Below, in pieces: positions 26,912 through 34,662 of a stretch of 50,628 nucleotides of DNA (position 1 is the stretch's first letter; every line of letters starts with the position of its first letter). Below the pieces are notes generated by a model, which was not told the DNA's origin, did not search any database, and was given only the letters and a program-made list of their open reading frames with translations. Position numbers and translations under genes: made by a program. Origin of the DNA: JANQTF01 sp036835375 (GTDB taxonomy: Bacteria > Bacteroidota > Bacteroidia > J057). The stretch covers positions 1 to 50,628 of the forward strand of contig DAITMB010000021.1 of the NCBI GenBank assembly GCA_036835375.1. The letters run 5' to 3'.

Positions 26912-27394
26912 TCAGTCTTGCAGGACAGAGTGCTCCGTCTTGATTTTTTCTTGAATGGTCATCAGCGCATGGATCACGGTCTCAGGACGGGGAGGACATC
27001 CGGGGATGTACACATCCACAGGAAGAAAGTGATCGACTCCTTGCACCACGCCATATACCCGGTGCATGCCACCAGTTGATGCACAAGCGCCCATAGCGAT
27101 GCACCATTTGGGGTCGGGCATTTGGTCCCAGATGCGCTTGATGGCGTGTGACATCTTGAAGCTGCACCAGCCAGCGACGATCATGAGGTCGGCTTGTCTG
27201 GGCGAAAACCGAAAAACTTCGCTACCAAAACGTGACGCGTCGAAGCGGGGGCCTGCGAAAGCCATCATCTCAATTGCGCAGCAGGCCAGACCCATTGGCA
27301 TGGGCCAAAGGGAGTTTTCTCGTGCCCAATTGGCCAGAAAGTCCACAGAAGAAAGTAAATATCCTTGTTTGGCTAGTGCTTTTTCGAGTCCCAT
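26912..27394 (-). CDS. nuoB: NADH-quinone oxidoreductase subunit B
   Basis: 160 residues. The N2 iron-sulfur cluster ligands are clear: Cys38 and Cys39 (GLACCAIEMM), Cys104 (MGACASTGG) and Cys133 (YIPGCPPRPE). QADLMIVAGWCSFKM and IWDQMPDPKW are also conserved. The protein is the peripheral-arm subunit that passes electrons to quinone in complex I. nuoA lies upstream on the same strand, with a 159-bp gap. The gene ends just before a bidirectional terminator, so nuoC and the rest are not cotranscribed here. Confidence 0.96.
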   Translation of the reverse strand: MGLEKALAKQGYLLSSVDFLANWARENSLWPMPMGLACCAIEMMAFAGPRFDASRFGSEVFRFSPRQADLMIVAGWCSFKMSHAIKRIWDQMPDPKWCIAMGACASTGGMHRVYGVVQGVDHFLPVDVYIPGCPPRPETVIHALMTIQEKIKTEHSVLQD

Positions 27395-27553
27395 GAGAGG
27401 TGATGATTTGATCGATGCTGGGAGAGGTCAGAAGCCAGCGTTAAAAAAAAGGATGGATGATCTAAGCGCTCTCCAGCAGTGGATTGATTTTCGACGAAGA
27501 TAAGTGGCTTATACCACACGAATTAAACCGACAAAGGCAATAGGATGTTTGTC

Positions 27554-27922
27554 TCAGGACCACTTCAATCCGCCCTTTTTGAAGACGTAGATGTAGCCGA
27601 CGAATAAGATGCCGACGAACACAAGCATTTCATAGAGCGGAAACAGGCTCCGGGTCTCGAGCATGAGCTCCTTGTATTGCACGGCCCAAGGGTACATGAA
27701 TACCACCTCGATGTCGAAAAGGATAAAGAGCATGGCCACAAGGTAAAACTTGACCGAGAAGCGATCATGTGCCGACCCCACAGGGTCCATCCCGCTTTCG
27801 TAGATCAGGCCTTTCTTTGCTGAGGGGCGAAAGGGGCCCAAAAAGCGAGAGATATTAGCGAGCAACAAACCCAGGCCGAGGGCGAGGGTGATGAGGACAA
27901 ATATTGGGAGATAAGCGACCAT
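27554..27922 (-). CDS. nuoA: NADH-quinone oxidoreductase subunit A
   Basis: 122 residues from the ATG at 27922; a longer frame starting at 27949 adds nine residues. Three membrane helices are visible at about 3-24, 60-82 and 92-112. KKGLIYESGMDPVGSAHDRFSVKFYLVAMLFILFDIEVVFMYPWA in the middle carries the conserved E-S-G and D-x-E-x-x-F residues of NuoA. It is an integral subunit near the quinone site. It is the first of the nuoA-nuoB pair on the minus strand. Confidence 0.95.
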   Translation of the reverse strand: MVAYLPIFVLITLALGLGLLLANISRFLGPFRPSAKKGLIYESGMDPVGSAHDRFSVKFYLVAMLFILFDIEVVFMYPWAVQYKELMLETRSLFPLYEMLVFVGILFVGYIYVFKKGGLKWS

Positions 27923-28017
27923 GCGGGAAAAGATTGAAGGCAAACACACGTTGCCAGAGGTCCATCGGAACGTCTGGGTAAATATATGGCATTCCTGGCG
28001 AAACCTCCCAATGCAAA

Positions 28018-28048
28018 GAACCGGGACCTAAAAAAAGGCTCCCGGTTC
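28018..28048 (-). terminator. hairpin, possible terminator of the small upstream gene
   Basis: Perfect 9-bp arms gaaccggga (28018-28026) and tcccggttc (28040-28048) with cct/agg pairing inside. The loop carries seven A. It lies 29 nt past the stop of the 28077 gene on the minus strand but is followed by only CTTTGC, so termination is uncertain. Confidence 0.45.
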
Positions 28049-28076
28049 AATATCATCGTGGGATGAAGAGATGAAG

Positions 28077-28319
28077 TTAGTTGAGGGAAATTCCGATTTG
28101 ATCTTCAAGCTGAGCGATCATACGGGTCAACTTCCTGCTTTGAGTTTCACCTAGGTTCCTCACTCCTACCCTTTCGGCCTCATGGATCATATCCATTCTG
28201 ACGCCAATTTCGCGGAAGTTAAGTACAGTGGTGTCTCCTTGATTACGATTGCGGACCAATTCGCGGTTCAAGAAACTCTTCGTCGCCAAGATTTTAGCGT
28301 GCAAGTCTTGACTCGACAT
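28077..28319 (-). CDS. small protein of unknown function
   Basis: 80 residues from the ATG at 28319; the frame is open further upstream, where the residues FIIFYF are less likely to be coding. The sequence is charged and helical: MSSQDLHAKILATKSFLNREL at the start, RMDMIHEAERVGVRNLGETQ in the middle and RMIAQLEDQIG at the end. I recognise no family. It lies on the minus strand between def and nuoA and is followed by a hairpin, which supports a real gene. The spacing (264 bp after def) suggests its own promoter. Confidence 0.5.
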   Translation of the reverse strand: MSSQDLHAKILATKSFLNRELVRNRNQGDTTVLNFREIGVRMDMIHEAERVGVRNLGETQSRKLTRMIAQLEDQIGISLN

Positions 28320-28453
28320 AAAGTAAAAAATTATAAAGACGTGATTACCCTTAAGATGGGACAAGTATAGTGCATAAACGTTGAAATATCTATAAATGGT
28401 TCATATTTCTTGCATCATCGGTGAATAAAAGGGTTGAATGGTACGAAATCGAT

Positions 28454-28542
28454 TGCGGATGGATATTCCGCATTCACCAAAGCGGTCTCGCACCTACGGC
28501 AATCTGTGCGAGTACGTCCTTTGACATGCCGAAGGGCGTCAA
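28454..28542. other. cluster of three short hairpins
   Basis: Consecutive stems at 28454-28472 (tgcgga/tccgca), 28487-28512 (ctcgcac/gtgcgag, perfect 7 bp) and 28521-28542 (ttgac/gtcaa around gcc-gaag-ggc). They lie between def and the small gene at 28077. They could form a structured RNA on either strand or be unrelated. Confidence 0.35.
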
Positions 28543-28583
28543 GATCAAATCTGACAAAAAAAGGAAAAGGATGAGGGCGAGGA

Positions 28584-29147
28584 TTATCTCTTCTTCGCGT
28601 ACTTCATGGGATAAGTGGCCGCTACTTCCCCATTTGAAATGCGCTGGAGGCGCTGCCGGACCAGGCGTCGGCGCATGGGAGAAAGGTAGTCTGTAAAGAG
28701 TTTTCCTTCCAGGTGATCGTATTCGTGTTGCACAATGCGGGCCTTCATGCCTTGAAAGGTCTCCTGCACCTCTCGAAAGTCTCTATCAAGATAGCGAAGG
28801 GTCACTGTCTCGGGCCGCTTCACCATTTCTCTTAGATCGGGGATCGAGAGGCAGCCTTCTTCATAGGGCCAAGGCTCGCCGTATTCTTCTACCTTCTTTG
28901 GATTAATAAAAACTCGTTTGAAGTCGCTCAGGTCTTCGTCGTCATCTGTTTCCAACGGACTCCCATCTACCACAAACACCCGTATGGCGAGTCCTACCTG
29001 CGGCGCAGCCAGTCCCACCCCCTGGGCGTTGTACATAGTAAGAAACATGTTGTCCAACAGTGCGTCCAGATCGGGGTACTGTGCGTCGATTTCCTCAGTC
29101 TTTTCGCGAAGCACTGGATGGCCGTATCCGATGATGGGAAGAATCAT
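28584..29147 (-). CDS. def: peptide deformylase
   Basis: 187 residues. The three family motifs are present: GVGLAAPQVG (43-52), EEGCLSIP with metal ligand Cys99, and QHEYDHLEG with His141, Glu142 and His145. It removes the formyl group from the N-terminus of nascent proteins in the cytoplasm. It lies at the downstream end of a minus-strand series starting with a TetR-type regulator; the 280-bp gap from ruvX suggests its own promoter. Confidence 0.97.
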   Translation of the reverse strand: MILPIIGYGHPVLREKTEEIDAQYPDLDALLDNMFLTMYNAQGVGLAAPQVGLAIRVFVVDGSPLETDDDEDLSDFKRVFINPKKVEEYGEPWPYEEGCLSIPDLREMVKRPETVTLRYLDRDFREVQETFQGMKARIVQHEYDHLEGKLFTDYLSPMRRRLVRQRLQRISNGEVAATYPMKYAKKR

Positions 29148-29427
29148 ATCCTAGAAAAGTGGTAAATAAACCTGAGCGTCGTGGATTTTGTTGCGAGCGA
29201 ACCGTGAGATATGAGGGTTAAGGGGCTGAAGAAGATGGGTTGCGAGGCGCAAATGTGACAACCGAATTCCTATGCCACCCCCTGAACTTGCGCTACTTCC
29301 AATAGCAGCTCCTTTTGTACCGCATGGTTCAGATCACCCCTACCAAAACAGCCATCAAAATTCCGGCTTTATCTCGCAAAACACAAATGCTATTCTCCTT
29401 TGTCCAAACTTGTCCTCATCCGCTTCC

Positions 29428-29838
29428 TCAGAGGTAGGTAAGGTATTCTTGGAGCATGAGCGTCGCGGACATCTGGTCCATTGTCCCCTTTTCCCTTCTT
29501 TTTTTCTTGGAAATGCCGGCATCAATCAAGGCGCGAGCAGCCAACGTAGAGGTAAATCGCTCGTCCCAGCGCTTCACAGGTAGCGTTGGAAATTGGATTT
29601 CCACCCAACGCTGCAATTCTCTGACTGCCTCAGTCACGTGGCTGTCGCTCCCATCCATTCGCGTGGGATAGCCCAAGAGAATCAGCTCAATTTTTTCTGT
29701 GGCCACCAAACGAAGGAGGCTGGGCTTCAGATCTGGTTCCTGCACCGTGGGCAGACCTTGCGCTGTGATTTGCAAAGGGTCCGTCCATGCCAGCCCACAT
29801 CGCTTTGCCCCATAGTCAATCGCCAATATTCTTCCCAT
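29428..29838 (-). CDS. ruvX: Holliday junction resolvase-like YqgF/RuvX
   Basis: 136 residues from the ATG at 29838; a TTG at 29844 is less likely. GRILAIDYGAKRCGLAWTD at the N-terminus is the RNase H-like motif with the catalytic Asp, LLGYPTRMDGSD is the second conserved block, and VKRWDERFTSTLAARALID the third. The protein is about the usual length. Known roles of the family are pre-16S rRNA 5' processing and Holliday-junction-like nuclease activity. It starts 43 bp after the GNAT gene on the same strand. Confidence 0.93.
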   Translation of the reverse strand: MGRILAIDYGAKRCGLAWTDPLQITAQGLPTVQEPDLKPSLLRLVATEKIELILLGYPTRMDGSDSHVTEAVRELQRWVEIQFPTLPVKRWDERFTSTLAARALIDAGISKKKRREKGTMDQMSATLMLQEYLTYL

Positions 29839-29881
29839 GCTCAAAGGTAACGTAGCGGGCTGGGATCAGCAATGGTGCGGC

Positions 29882-30415
29882 CTATTTCTCGTTCTGCTTC
29901 TCAGATTCCCATCCATACCAACGCGTGAGGATCTCCCGGTTGTTGGGGTTGGGCGCTTCGCGAAGCAAGGAAAAACCGAGCTTCTCTGCGATGCGAAGCG
30001 AGCCGAGATGATGGGAAGGCATGTTGATCAGCAGGCGGTCAGCCATGAGTTCCTCCAGCGCATAGCGCATCAGCAGTTCTGCAGCCTCATGGCCATAGCC
30101 TTGGCGATGAAAAGGATGAGAAATGATGTAGCCCAGATCGAGCCATTTTTTTCCGTCCCAGACCGTGGGTACTAATCCCGCATCTCCGATGATGTCGTGG
30201 GCATCGCACCGTAGCACCGCCATTCGACCGACTCCCAAAGCGTAATGGCCCTGAGCGCGGGTCCACCATTCGTCCACTTTGGCTTCATCGAAGGGCGCTG
30301 GCCAAAAGGACATGGTCACTGGATCGGTCAGGATCGCGGATAGGGTGGTCTTCTCTGTTTCCTGCCAGGGTCGGAGGAATAATCTGGATCCAATAAGCCG
30401 GGGAGTCGTGGGCAT
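29882..30415 (-). CDS. GNAT family N-acetyltransferase (RimJ/RimL type)
   Basis: 177 residues. It begins TPRLIGSRLFLRPWQETEK, the RimJ-type entry to the fold, and has the acetyl-CoA-binding region YIISHPFHRQGYGHEAAELLMRYAL at about 96-118, with the motif A pattern RxxGxG slightly degenerated to RQGYGH. The later MPSHHLGSLRIAEKLGF is the usual N-x-x-S-x-x-x-x-E-K-x-GF block with variation. Substrate unknown. The gene begins 1 nt after the ABC1 kinase stop, so translational coupling is likely. Confidence 0.9.
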   Translation of the reverse strand: MPTTPRLIGSRLFLRPWQETEKTTLSAILTDPVTMSFWPAPFDEAKVDEWWTRAQGHYALGVGRMAVLRCDAHDIIGDAGLVPTVWDGKKWLDLGYIISHPFHRQGYGHEAAELLMRYALEELMADRLLINMPSHHLGSLRIAEKLGFSLLREAPNPNNREILTRWYGWESEKQNEK

Positions 30416-30416
30416 A

Positions 30417-31727
30417 TCAAAATTGTGGCATGTATCGCTGTGTCACAATCTCAGCGCCGAGCTGATTCAGGATCGAAAACAAGCCGAAATAAGTCCGGTT
30501 GAGATAAATGCCGTCTTTGTCTCCTCGCGGTGAAATGGCATCTCGCAAGGCTTTATCGCGTCCCATTTTTTCTCCATAGGCATATATTTCGTCGAAATAA
30601 GCCTGATCTCCAAAGTCAAAACGCTCTTGATAGAAGGGCCGACAAATCATCCCCAAGGCTTCGCGAAAGATTCCCAAAAATAATTCCCGCTGCGCTGGAC
30701 TATCGCTGTCCAAAATAATCTGCGCGGCCTTAGCCCCTTCATAAAGGGCCTGCTCGTCTGATAGGACGATGGGATTCAGAAGGCGAAAATAGTTTTGGTA
30801 AAATTGCTCTGGAATTTCTTTGACACAGCCAAAATCCAGCACCGCGACAGTGCCATCAGGCTGAAAGAGGAAGTTGCCAGGGTGAGCATCGGCGTGAGTG
30901 ATGCGAAGCTGGTGAATCTGGTATTGATAAAAATCCCAAAGCGCTTGTCCTGCCCGGTTGCGTGCTGCCTGGTCAGGTGCCTGGGCGAGCCACTCATCGA
31001 GGTGCAAGCCGTCGAGCCATTCCATGGTGATCACGCGATCAGCCGACAACTCAGGATAATATTCCGCAAAGCGCAAGCCCTCAATGCCCTTGGTCTGCTC
31101 CGAGATGTTCATGGAGCGAGTCAATTCGAGGCGATAGTCAGTTTCTTCCAAGAGGCGATCTCTCACTTCATCGAAGTACACAGCCAGATCCTGGTCTTTC
31201 CAGCCAAACATGCGCCGCGCGATGGGACGCACCAGATTGAGGTCGGAAACTACACTGTCGCCTACACCGGGATATTGGATTTTGATCGCGAGTTCCTGTC
31301 CATGTTTCTTGGCCCAGTGTACTTGGCCGATAGACGCAGCGTGGCGGGCTTCCAGATCGAATTCATCGAACAACTGCTGGGGAGATTGCCCGAAATATTG
31401 GCGGAAAGTCTTGACAATCAGCGGGCCAGAAAGCGGGGGAGCATTGTGCTGAGACTTAGAAAATTCTTTGGCAAAAGCTTCTGGTAAAATTCCGCGGTCC
31501 ATGCTGAGCATCTGTGCCACCTTGAGGGCCGAACCCTTGAGCTCAGAGAGTGCTTCGTAGATGTCTTCGGCGTTCTGCGCGTCCAGCTCCGAGCGATCTA
31601 CATCCCGCTGCACCAGCTTCTTAGAGTAATGCTTGAGGTAATTGCCACCAACCTTGGCCCCGGCCTTGACGAATCGCCCGGCCCGTTGGAATTTGGAACT
31701 GGGGATGTGAGACTGCGAATCTGCCAT
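30417..31727 (-). CDS. ABC1/AarF/UbiB family atypical kinase
   Basis: 436 residues. The start at 31727 overlaps the upstream stop (TAATG). Motifs in order: LKGSALKVAQMLSMD, which replaces the usual KxGQ with KVAQ; RHAASIGQVHWA, the Ala-rich loop; the ELAIKIQYPG catalytic lysine; ITHADAHPGNFLF; and VAVLDFGCVKE, the metal-binding Asp-Phe-Gly. Bacterial relatives act in ubiquinone biosynthesis or lipid homeostasis as ATPases rather than protein kinases. The pairing with a TetR-type regulator recurs in Bacteroidota, from memory. The GNAT gene follows 1 nt after the stop. Confidence 0.92.
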   Translation of the reverse strand: MADSQSHIPSSKFQRAGRFVKAGAKVGGNYLKHYSKKLVQRDVDRSELDAQNAEDIYEALSELKGSALKVAQMLSMDRGILPEAFAKEFSKSQHNAPPLSGPLIVKTFRQYFGQSPQQLFDEFDLEARHAASIGQVHWAKKHGQELAIKIQYPGVGDSVVSDLNLVRPIARRMFGWKDQDLAVYFDEVRDRLLEETDYRLELTRSMNISEQTKGIEGLRFAEYYPELSADRVITMEWLDGLHLDEWLAQAPDQAARNRAGQALWDFYQYQIHQLRITHADAHPGNFLFQPDGTVAVLDFGCVKEIPEQFYQNYFRLLNPIVLSDEQALYEGAKAAQIILDSDSPAQRELFLGIFREALGMICRPFYQERFDFGDQAYFDEIYAYGEKMGRDKALRDAISPRGDKDGIYLNRTYFGLFSILNQLGAEIVTQRYMPQF

Positions 31728-32341
31728 TATTTTTGAACGATGAATTTTACTAAGTCCCAACCAGAATCTAGGGCATTAGGTTGGATAAAATCGAAGATAA
31801 AGTTGACCGACTTTTCGATCCAGGCGTCGGTCTTGGAAAGATCCGTGCTGCGGTCGTAGAGCCAATTGGATAAAATCACCATCGCTTGCGCCCAGACGAT
31901 GTTTCGGTACCATTGCGGCACAAACAATCGATTGGCGATCTCGCCACTTTCTACGCCATCGTCAATGATCTCACCAAGCCATTCAAGGAAGATGGGTTTG
32001 ACTTTGTCCCAGAGCGTGGCCGTTTTGGACCAGGACTGTATTTTTTCTATTTTGAGCAGGAATTCCCGCTGCTGCCCCAGCAACTCAAACCACGTGTAAA
32101 ACATAGCCAAAACTCGCTCCCGGGCGCTGTAAGAGGCAAAGGCTTCGTCCTGACGAAGAAGGTTGCGCGCCTTGAGAAAGATGTCTCGCATCTCGGCTTG
32201 TTCCCAAATCACAAAAGAGGTAAAAGGCAAAATTCCTTCTCCCTGATTGGTTTTCAAAAATGCTGCAAGTGAGGCAGGTCTGCGACCATTTTGAAGGACA
32301 TATTCCTGATATTCAGCGAATAAGCGATCTTGTTCTGTCAT
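31727..32341 (-). CDS. TetR-type transcriptional regulator
   Basis: 204 residues from the ATG at 32341. The N-terminal helical part (TEQDRLFAEYQEYVLQNGRRPASLAAFLK) resembles the TetR DNA-binding domain, but the recognition helix is weakly conserved. The rest has the all-helical TetR C-terminal character: ERVLAMFYTWFELLGQQREFL and WLGEIIDDGVESGEIA. Its stop overlaps the ABC1 kinase start by one base, strongly suggesting a shared transcript. It probably regulates its own operon; ligand unknown. Calling it a DNA-binding regulator rests on family pattern and context. Confidence 0.75.
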   Translation of the reverse strand: MTEQDRLFAEYQEYVLQNGRRPASLAAFLKTNQGEGILPFTSFVIWEQAEMRDIFLKARNLLRQDEAFASYSARERVLAMFYTWFELLGQQREFLLKIEKIQSWSKTATLWDKVKPIFLEWLGEIIDDGVESGEIANRLFVPQWYRNIVWAQAMVILSNWLYDRSTDLSKTDAWIEKSVNFIFDFIQPNALDSGWDLVKFIVQK

Positions 32342-32589
32342 GGGGATTACCTTGTCGTGTACGCCATTCCAGCGCCGATTTTGGCTCGGTTTACGAAAGT
32401 AGGCGGCAGTCGTTGGGACTGTCTTCAAAGAGGTATCAGTCCATTCAAACGTCCAAAATCTCAACTTTTCTCAACCCGTAACAAATCCACCCGTTTTTGT
32501 CAGGAAAGAAGCAGCTTCCCGCTTAGATTTGCTCCAACAGTACAAGGATCGATAATTCCGAATTTATTTGCTCTGAAATCATTACCGTC

Positions 32590-33603
32590 ATGAGATGTTT
32601 TTCCCACCCTCGTTCACTTTGTCTTATTTTTGCTATTGCTGTCATTTCTTTCCCTTCAGCTCTTGACGCCCAGTGCGTGCGTGGAGACTGCGACGCTGGA
32701 AAGGGCACCTTCGAATACACCACCGGAGACGTGTATCAAGGAGAATGGGCCAATGGCAAGCGACACGGCCAGGGCCACCTTCGCATGCCCAATGGCGATA
32801 CTTATGAAGGGCAGTGGAAACAAGACAAAATGCACGGCTCAGGCGTGTACACCTATGTCAACGGCGACGTCCATCAAGGGGAATTTGCCAAGGGAAAGGC
32901 GCATGGGCGAGGAACGCTTCGCTTCAAAGATGGAAGCCAATTTGAAGGAGAATGGGTAGAGGATCTCCGTAGTGGAAAAGGTGTTCTCCTCCTCGCCAAT
33001 GGGTCCAAAATCGAAGGCATCTGGGAGGGCGACAAGGTTCGCGGCAATGCCTTCTATCGCTATGACAATGGCGATGAGTACGAAGGCGAATATTTTGATA
33101 ATCAGCGCCATGGACAAGGGCGACTCACCACCCGCAACGGAGACGTATATGATGGGCAGTGGGACCGGGGTCGTAAGCACGGCCAGGGAAAATATATTTT
33201 TATATCGGGGACTACCTACGAAGGAGAGTGGAAGAACGGCCAAATGACAGGCAAGGGCGTGATGATCTCAGCCATGGGCAATCGGTATGAAGGAGACATG
33301 TTTCAAGGGGTGTATCACGGCAAAGGGTCGCTGAGCTTTGTAGGTGGCGAACGATATGAGGGCGATTTTCTGAATGGCAAAATGCAAGGCCAAGGCGTGT
33401 TTGTGTACGCGGATGGCTCCCGGTACGAAGGGCAGTGGCTCAACGACAATCGTCAGGGACAAGGCATATTTGAATATCCCGACGGAAAGCGCTACGAAGG
33501 TGCATTTGTGTCGGGCAAGCCCCACGGTACTGGAAAGTTGATCTATCCCGATGGTCGCGAGGTAACTGGCAACTTTCAGTATGGACAGCTGGCAACCGAG
33601 TAG
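32590..33603 (+). CDS. secreted MORN-repeat protein
   Basis: 337 residues. A signal peptide (about 1-27, ending FPSALDAQ) precedes twelve full 23-residue MORN repeats with consensus YEGEW-x-x-G-x-x-HGxGxx-x-x-x-DG, from residue 51 to about 326, plus partial copies at both ends. The repeats keep Tyr-x-Gly and His-Gly-x-Gly nearly everywhere; two have degenerate cores (IEGIW and FEGEW units). MORN repeats form an elongated beta-hairpin surface that binds lipids or proteins. Export to the periplasm or outside is inferred from the signal peptide. It is divergent from the TetR-type regulator across 248 bp. Confidence 0.93.
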   Translation: MRCFSHPRSLCLIFAIAVISFPSALDAQCVRGDCDAGKGTFEYTTGDVYQGEWANGKRHGQGHLRMPNGDTYEGQWKQDKMHGSGVYTYVNGDVHQGEFAKGKAHGRGTLRFKDGSQFEGEWVEDLRSGKGVLLLANGSKIEGIWEGDKVRGNAFYRYDNGDEYEGEYFDNQRHGQGRLTTRNGDVYDGQWDRGRKHGQGKYIFISGTTYEGEWKNGQMTGKGVMISAMGNRYEGDMFQGVYHGKGSLSFVGGERYEGDFLNGKMQGQGVFVYADGSRYEGQWLNDNRQGQGIFEYPDGKRYEGAFVSGKPHGTGKLIYPDGREVTGNFQYGQLATE

Positions 33604-33658
33604 TTTTCCTGTTCTGATTTTCTAGTCAAAAACCTGACAACAGACAGTACCTCCCCAG

Positions 33659-34339
33659 TTACAAAGCGTCATCTAAGCGCTGCGGCGGGAGATCGGGCTT
33701 TGCATAGCGAAATCGCCCGATGGCTTCCGTGCGGTGGTAGCTATCCAGACCAGAGACAGTGAGGCTCCCCAATTGTTCCAGATCCACAAAACCGTCCGCT
33801 GCGACTGCGTCGGCTCGAAGCTGGAGTTCGACAATTCTACCAATGATCAAAATGGTGTCATTGCTTTTCACATCAAGCCGCTCCTCCAGGGTAAGGCCAA
33901 TCCGCAAGGTGGACTCAGCGACGTAAGGAGCGATATGCGAATCAGAGAATACCGGAGTCAAACCTACAGCCTCAAACTCAGACACCTCTTCCGGATACCG
34001 CGCGCTGGACTGGTGGGCAGCTGCAAGCGTGGACTCCAGGACATTGTTGAGGGTGAATGCGCCCGTATGAAGGAGGTTGCTGAGGGTGTCGCGCTGCACC
34101 ACGTCGGGCCGAAACAGCAAGCCCATGAGCGGCGGATTCGCGCCGACATGAATGACAGAACTCATCAACGCCAAATTTGTGACACCTTGTGGGCTGATAC
34201 TGCCACAAAGACAGAGGCTTTTGAAGCCGCTAAGTCCATTGATGAGGTTGCGGCGATAGGCTTTAGGCAATGTCTCAATGTCCGCCCCTGACCATCGACG
34301 AAAGCCGGGGTCAAAAGATTGCGCTTGGGGATCATTCAT
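33659..34339 (-). CDS. flavin reductase-like FMN-binding protein
   Basis: 226 residues from the ATG at 34339; a longer frame begins upstream but lacks family similarity. The split-barrel flavin reductase fold is suggested by LINGLSGFKSLCLCGSISPQGVTNLALMSSVIHVGANPPLMGLLFRP, with the N-x-A-x-x-S FMN-binding pattern, followed by DTLSNLLHTGAFTLNNV and later FVDLEQLGSLTVSGLDSYH. Members either reduce free flavin with NAD(P)H or simply bind FMN. The gene is convergent with the MORN gene (55 bp apart) and divergent from the Wzz-like gene. Confidence 0.88.
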   Translation of the reverse strand: MNDPQAQSFDPGFRRWSGADIETLPKAYRRNLINGLSGFKSLCLCGSISPQGVTNLALMSSVIHVGANPPLMGLLFRPDVVQRDTLSNLLHTGAFTLNNVLESTLAAAHQSSARYPEEVSEFEAVGLTPVFSDSHIAPYVAESTLRIGLTLEERLDVKSNDTILIIGRIVELQLRADAVAADGFVDLEQLGSLTVSGLDSYHRTEAIGRFRYAKPDLPPQRLDDAL

Positions 34340-34662
34340 GATGGAAAGGTCGTCTTGGCAAGTGGAGAAAGTAGAGGCCAGTGGATGGAAAATTTGCCGG
34401 GGCAAGATACTTGCCAAAGGAATTCCAGCGCAAGGGTTTGTCGGGTGGGTGGTCTGCCGGGAAAAGAAAGCGGAGAGCTGAGATGAATTTATTTTTCTGA
34501 TAACCAATAATTTACAAAATAAAAATCCCCCTTTCCCAACGCTGACCGAGATCTGAAATGGTAAAAAGATCGACCGAGGACAATAGATACTTCGAAATTC
34601 CCTACTTATTTATTGCCATCCTTTCTCATCTTTGCCCCCACTTGAACCAAGTATCGACGTCT
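34340..34662. other. 323-bp divergent intergenic region, AT-rich core
   Basis: Separates the flavin reductase (minus) from the Wzz-like gene (plus). The 50 bp around 34480-34530 are strikingly AT-rich and likely hold the promoters. I see no palindrome or hairpin strong enough to name. Confidence 0.4.

Noticed and set aside
28584..28680. Hydrophobic minus-strand frame overlapping and following the end of def, translating to a membrane-helix-like stretch
   Set aside because: No ATG opens the frame, it overlaps def, and it ends after about 45 codons; probably chance.
29842..29849. Perfect TACCTTTG -7-like match on the minus strand before ruvX
   Set aside because: It ends 3 nt before the ATG, so transcription would start inside the gene; likely chance.
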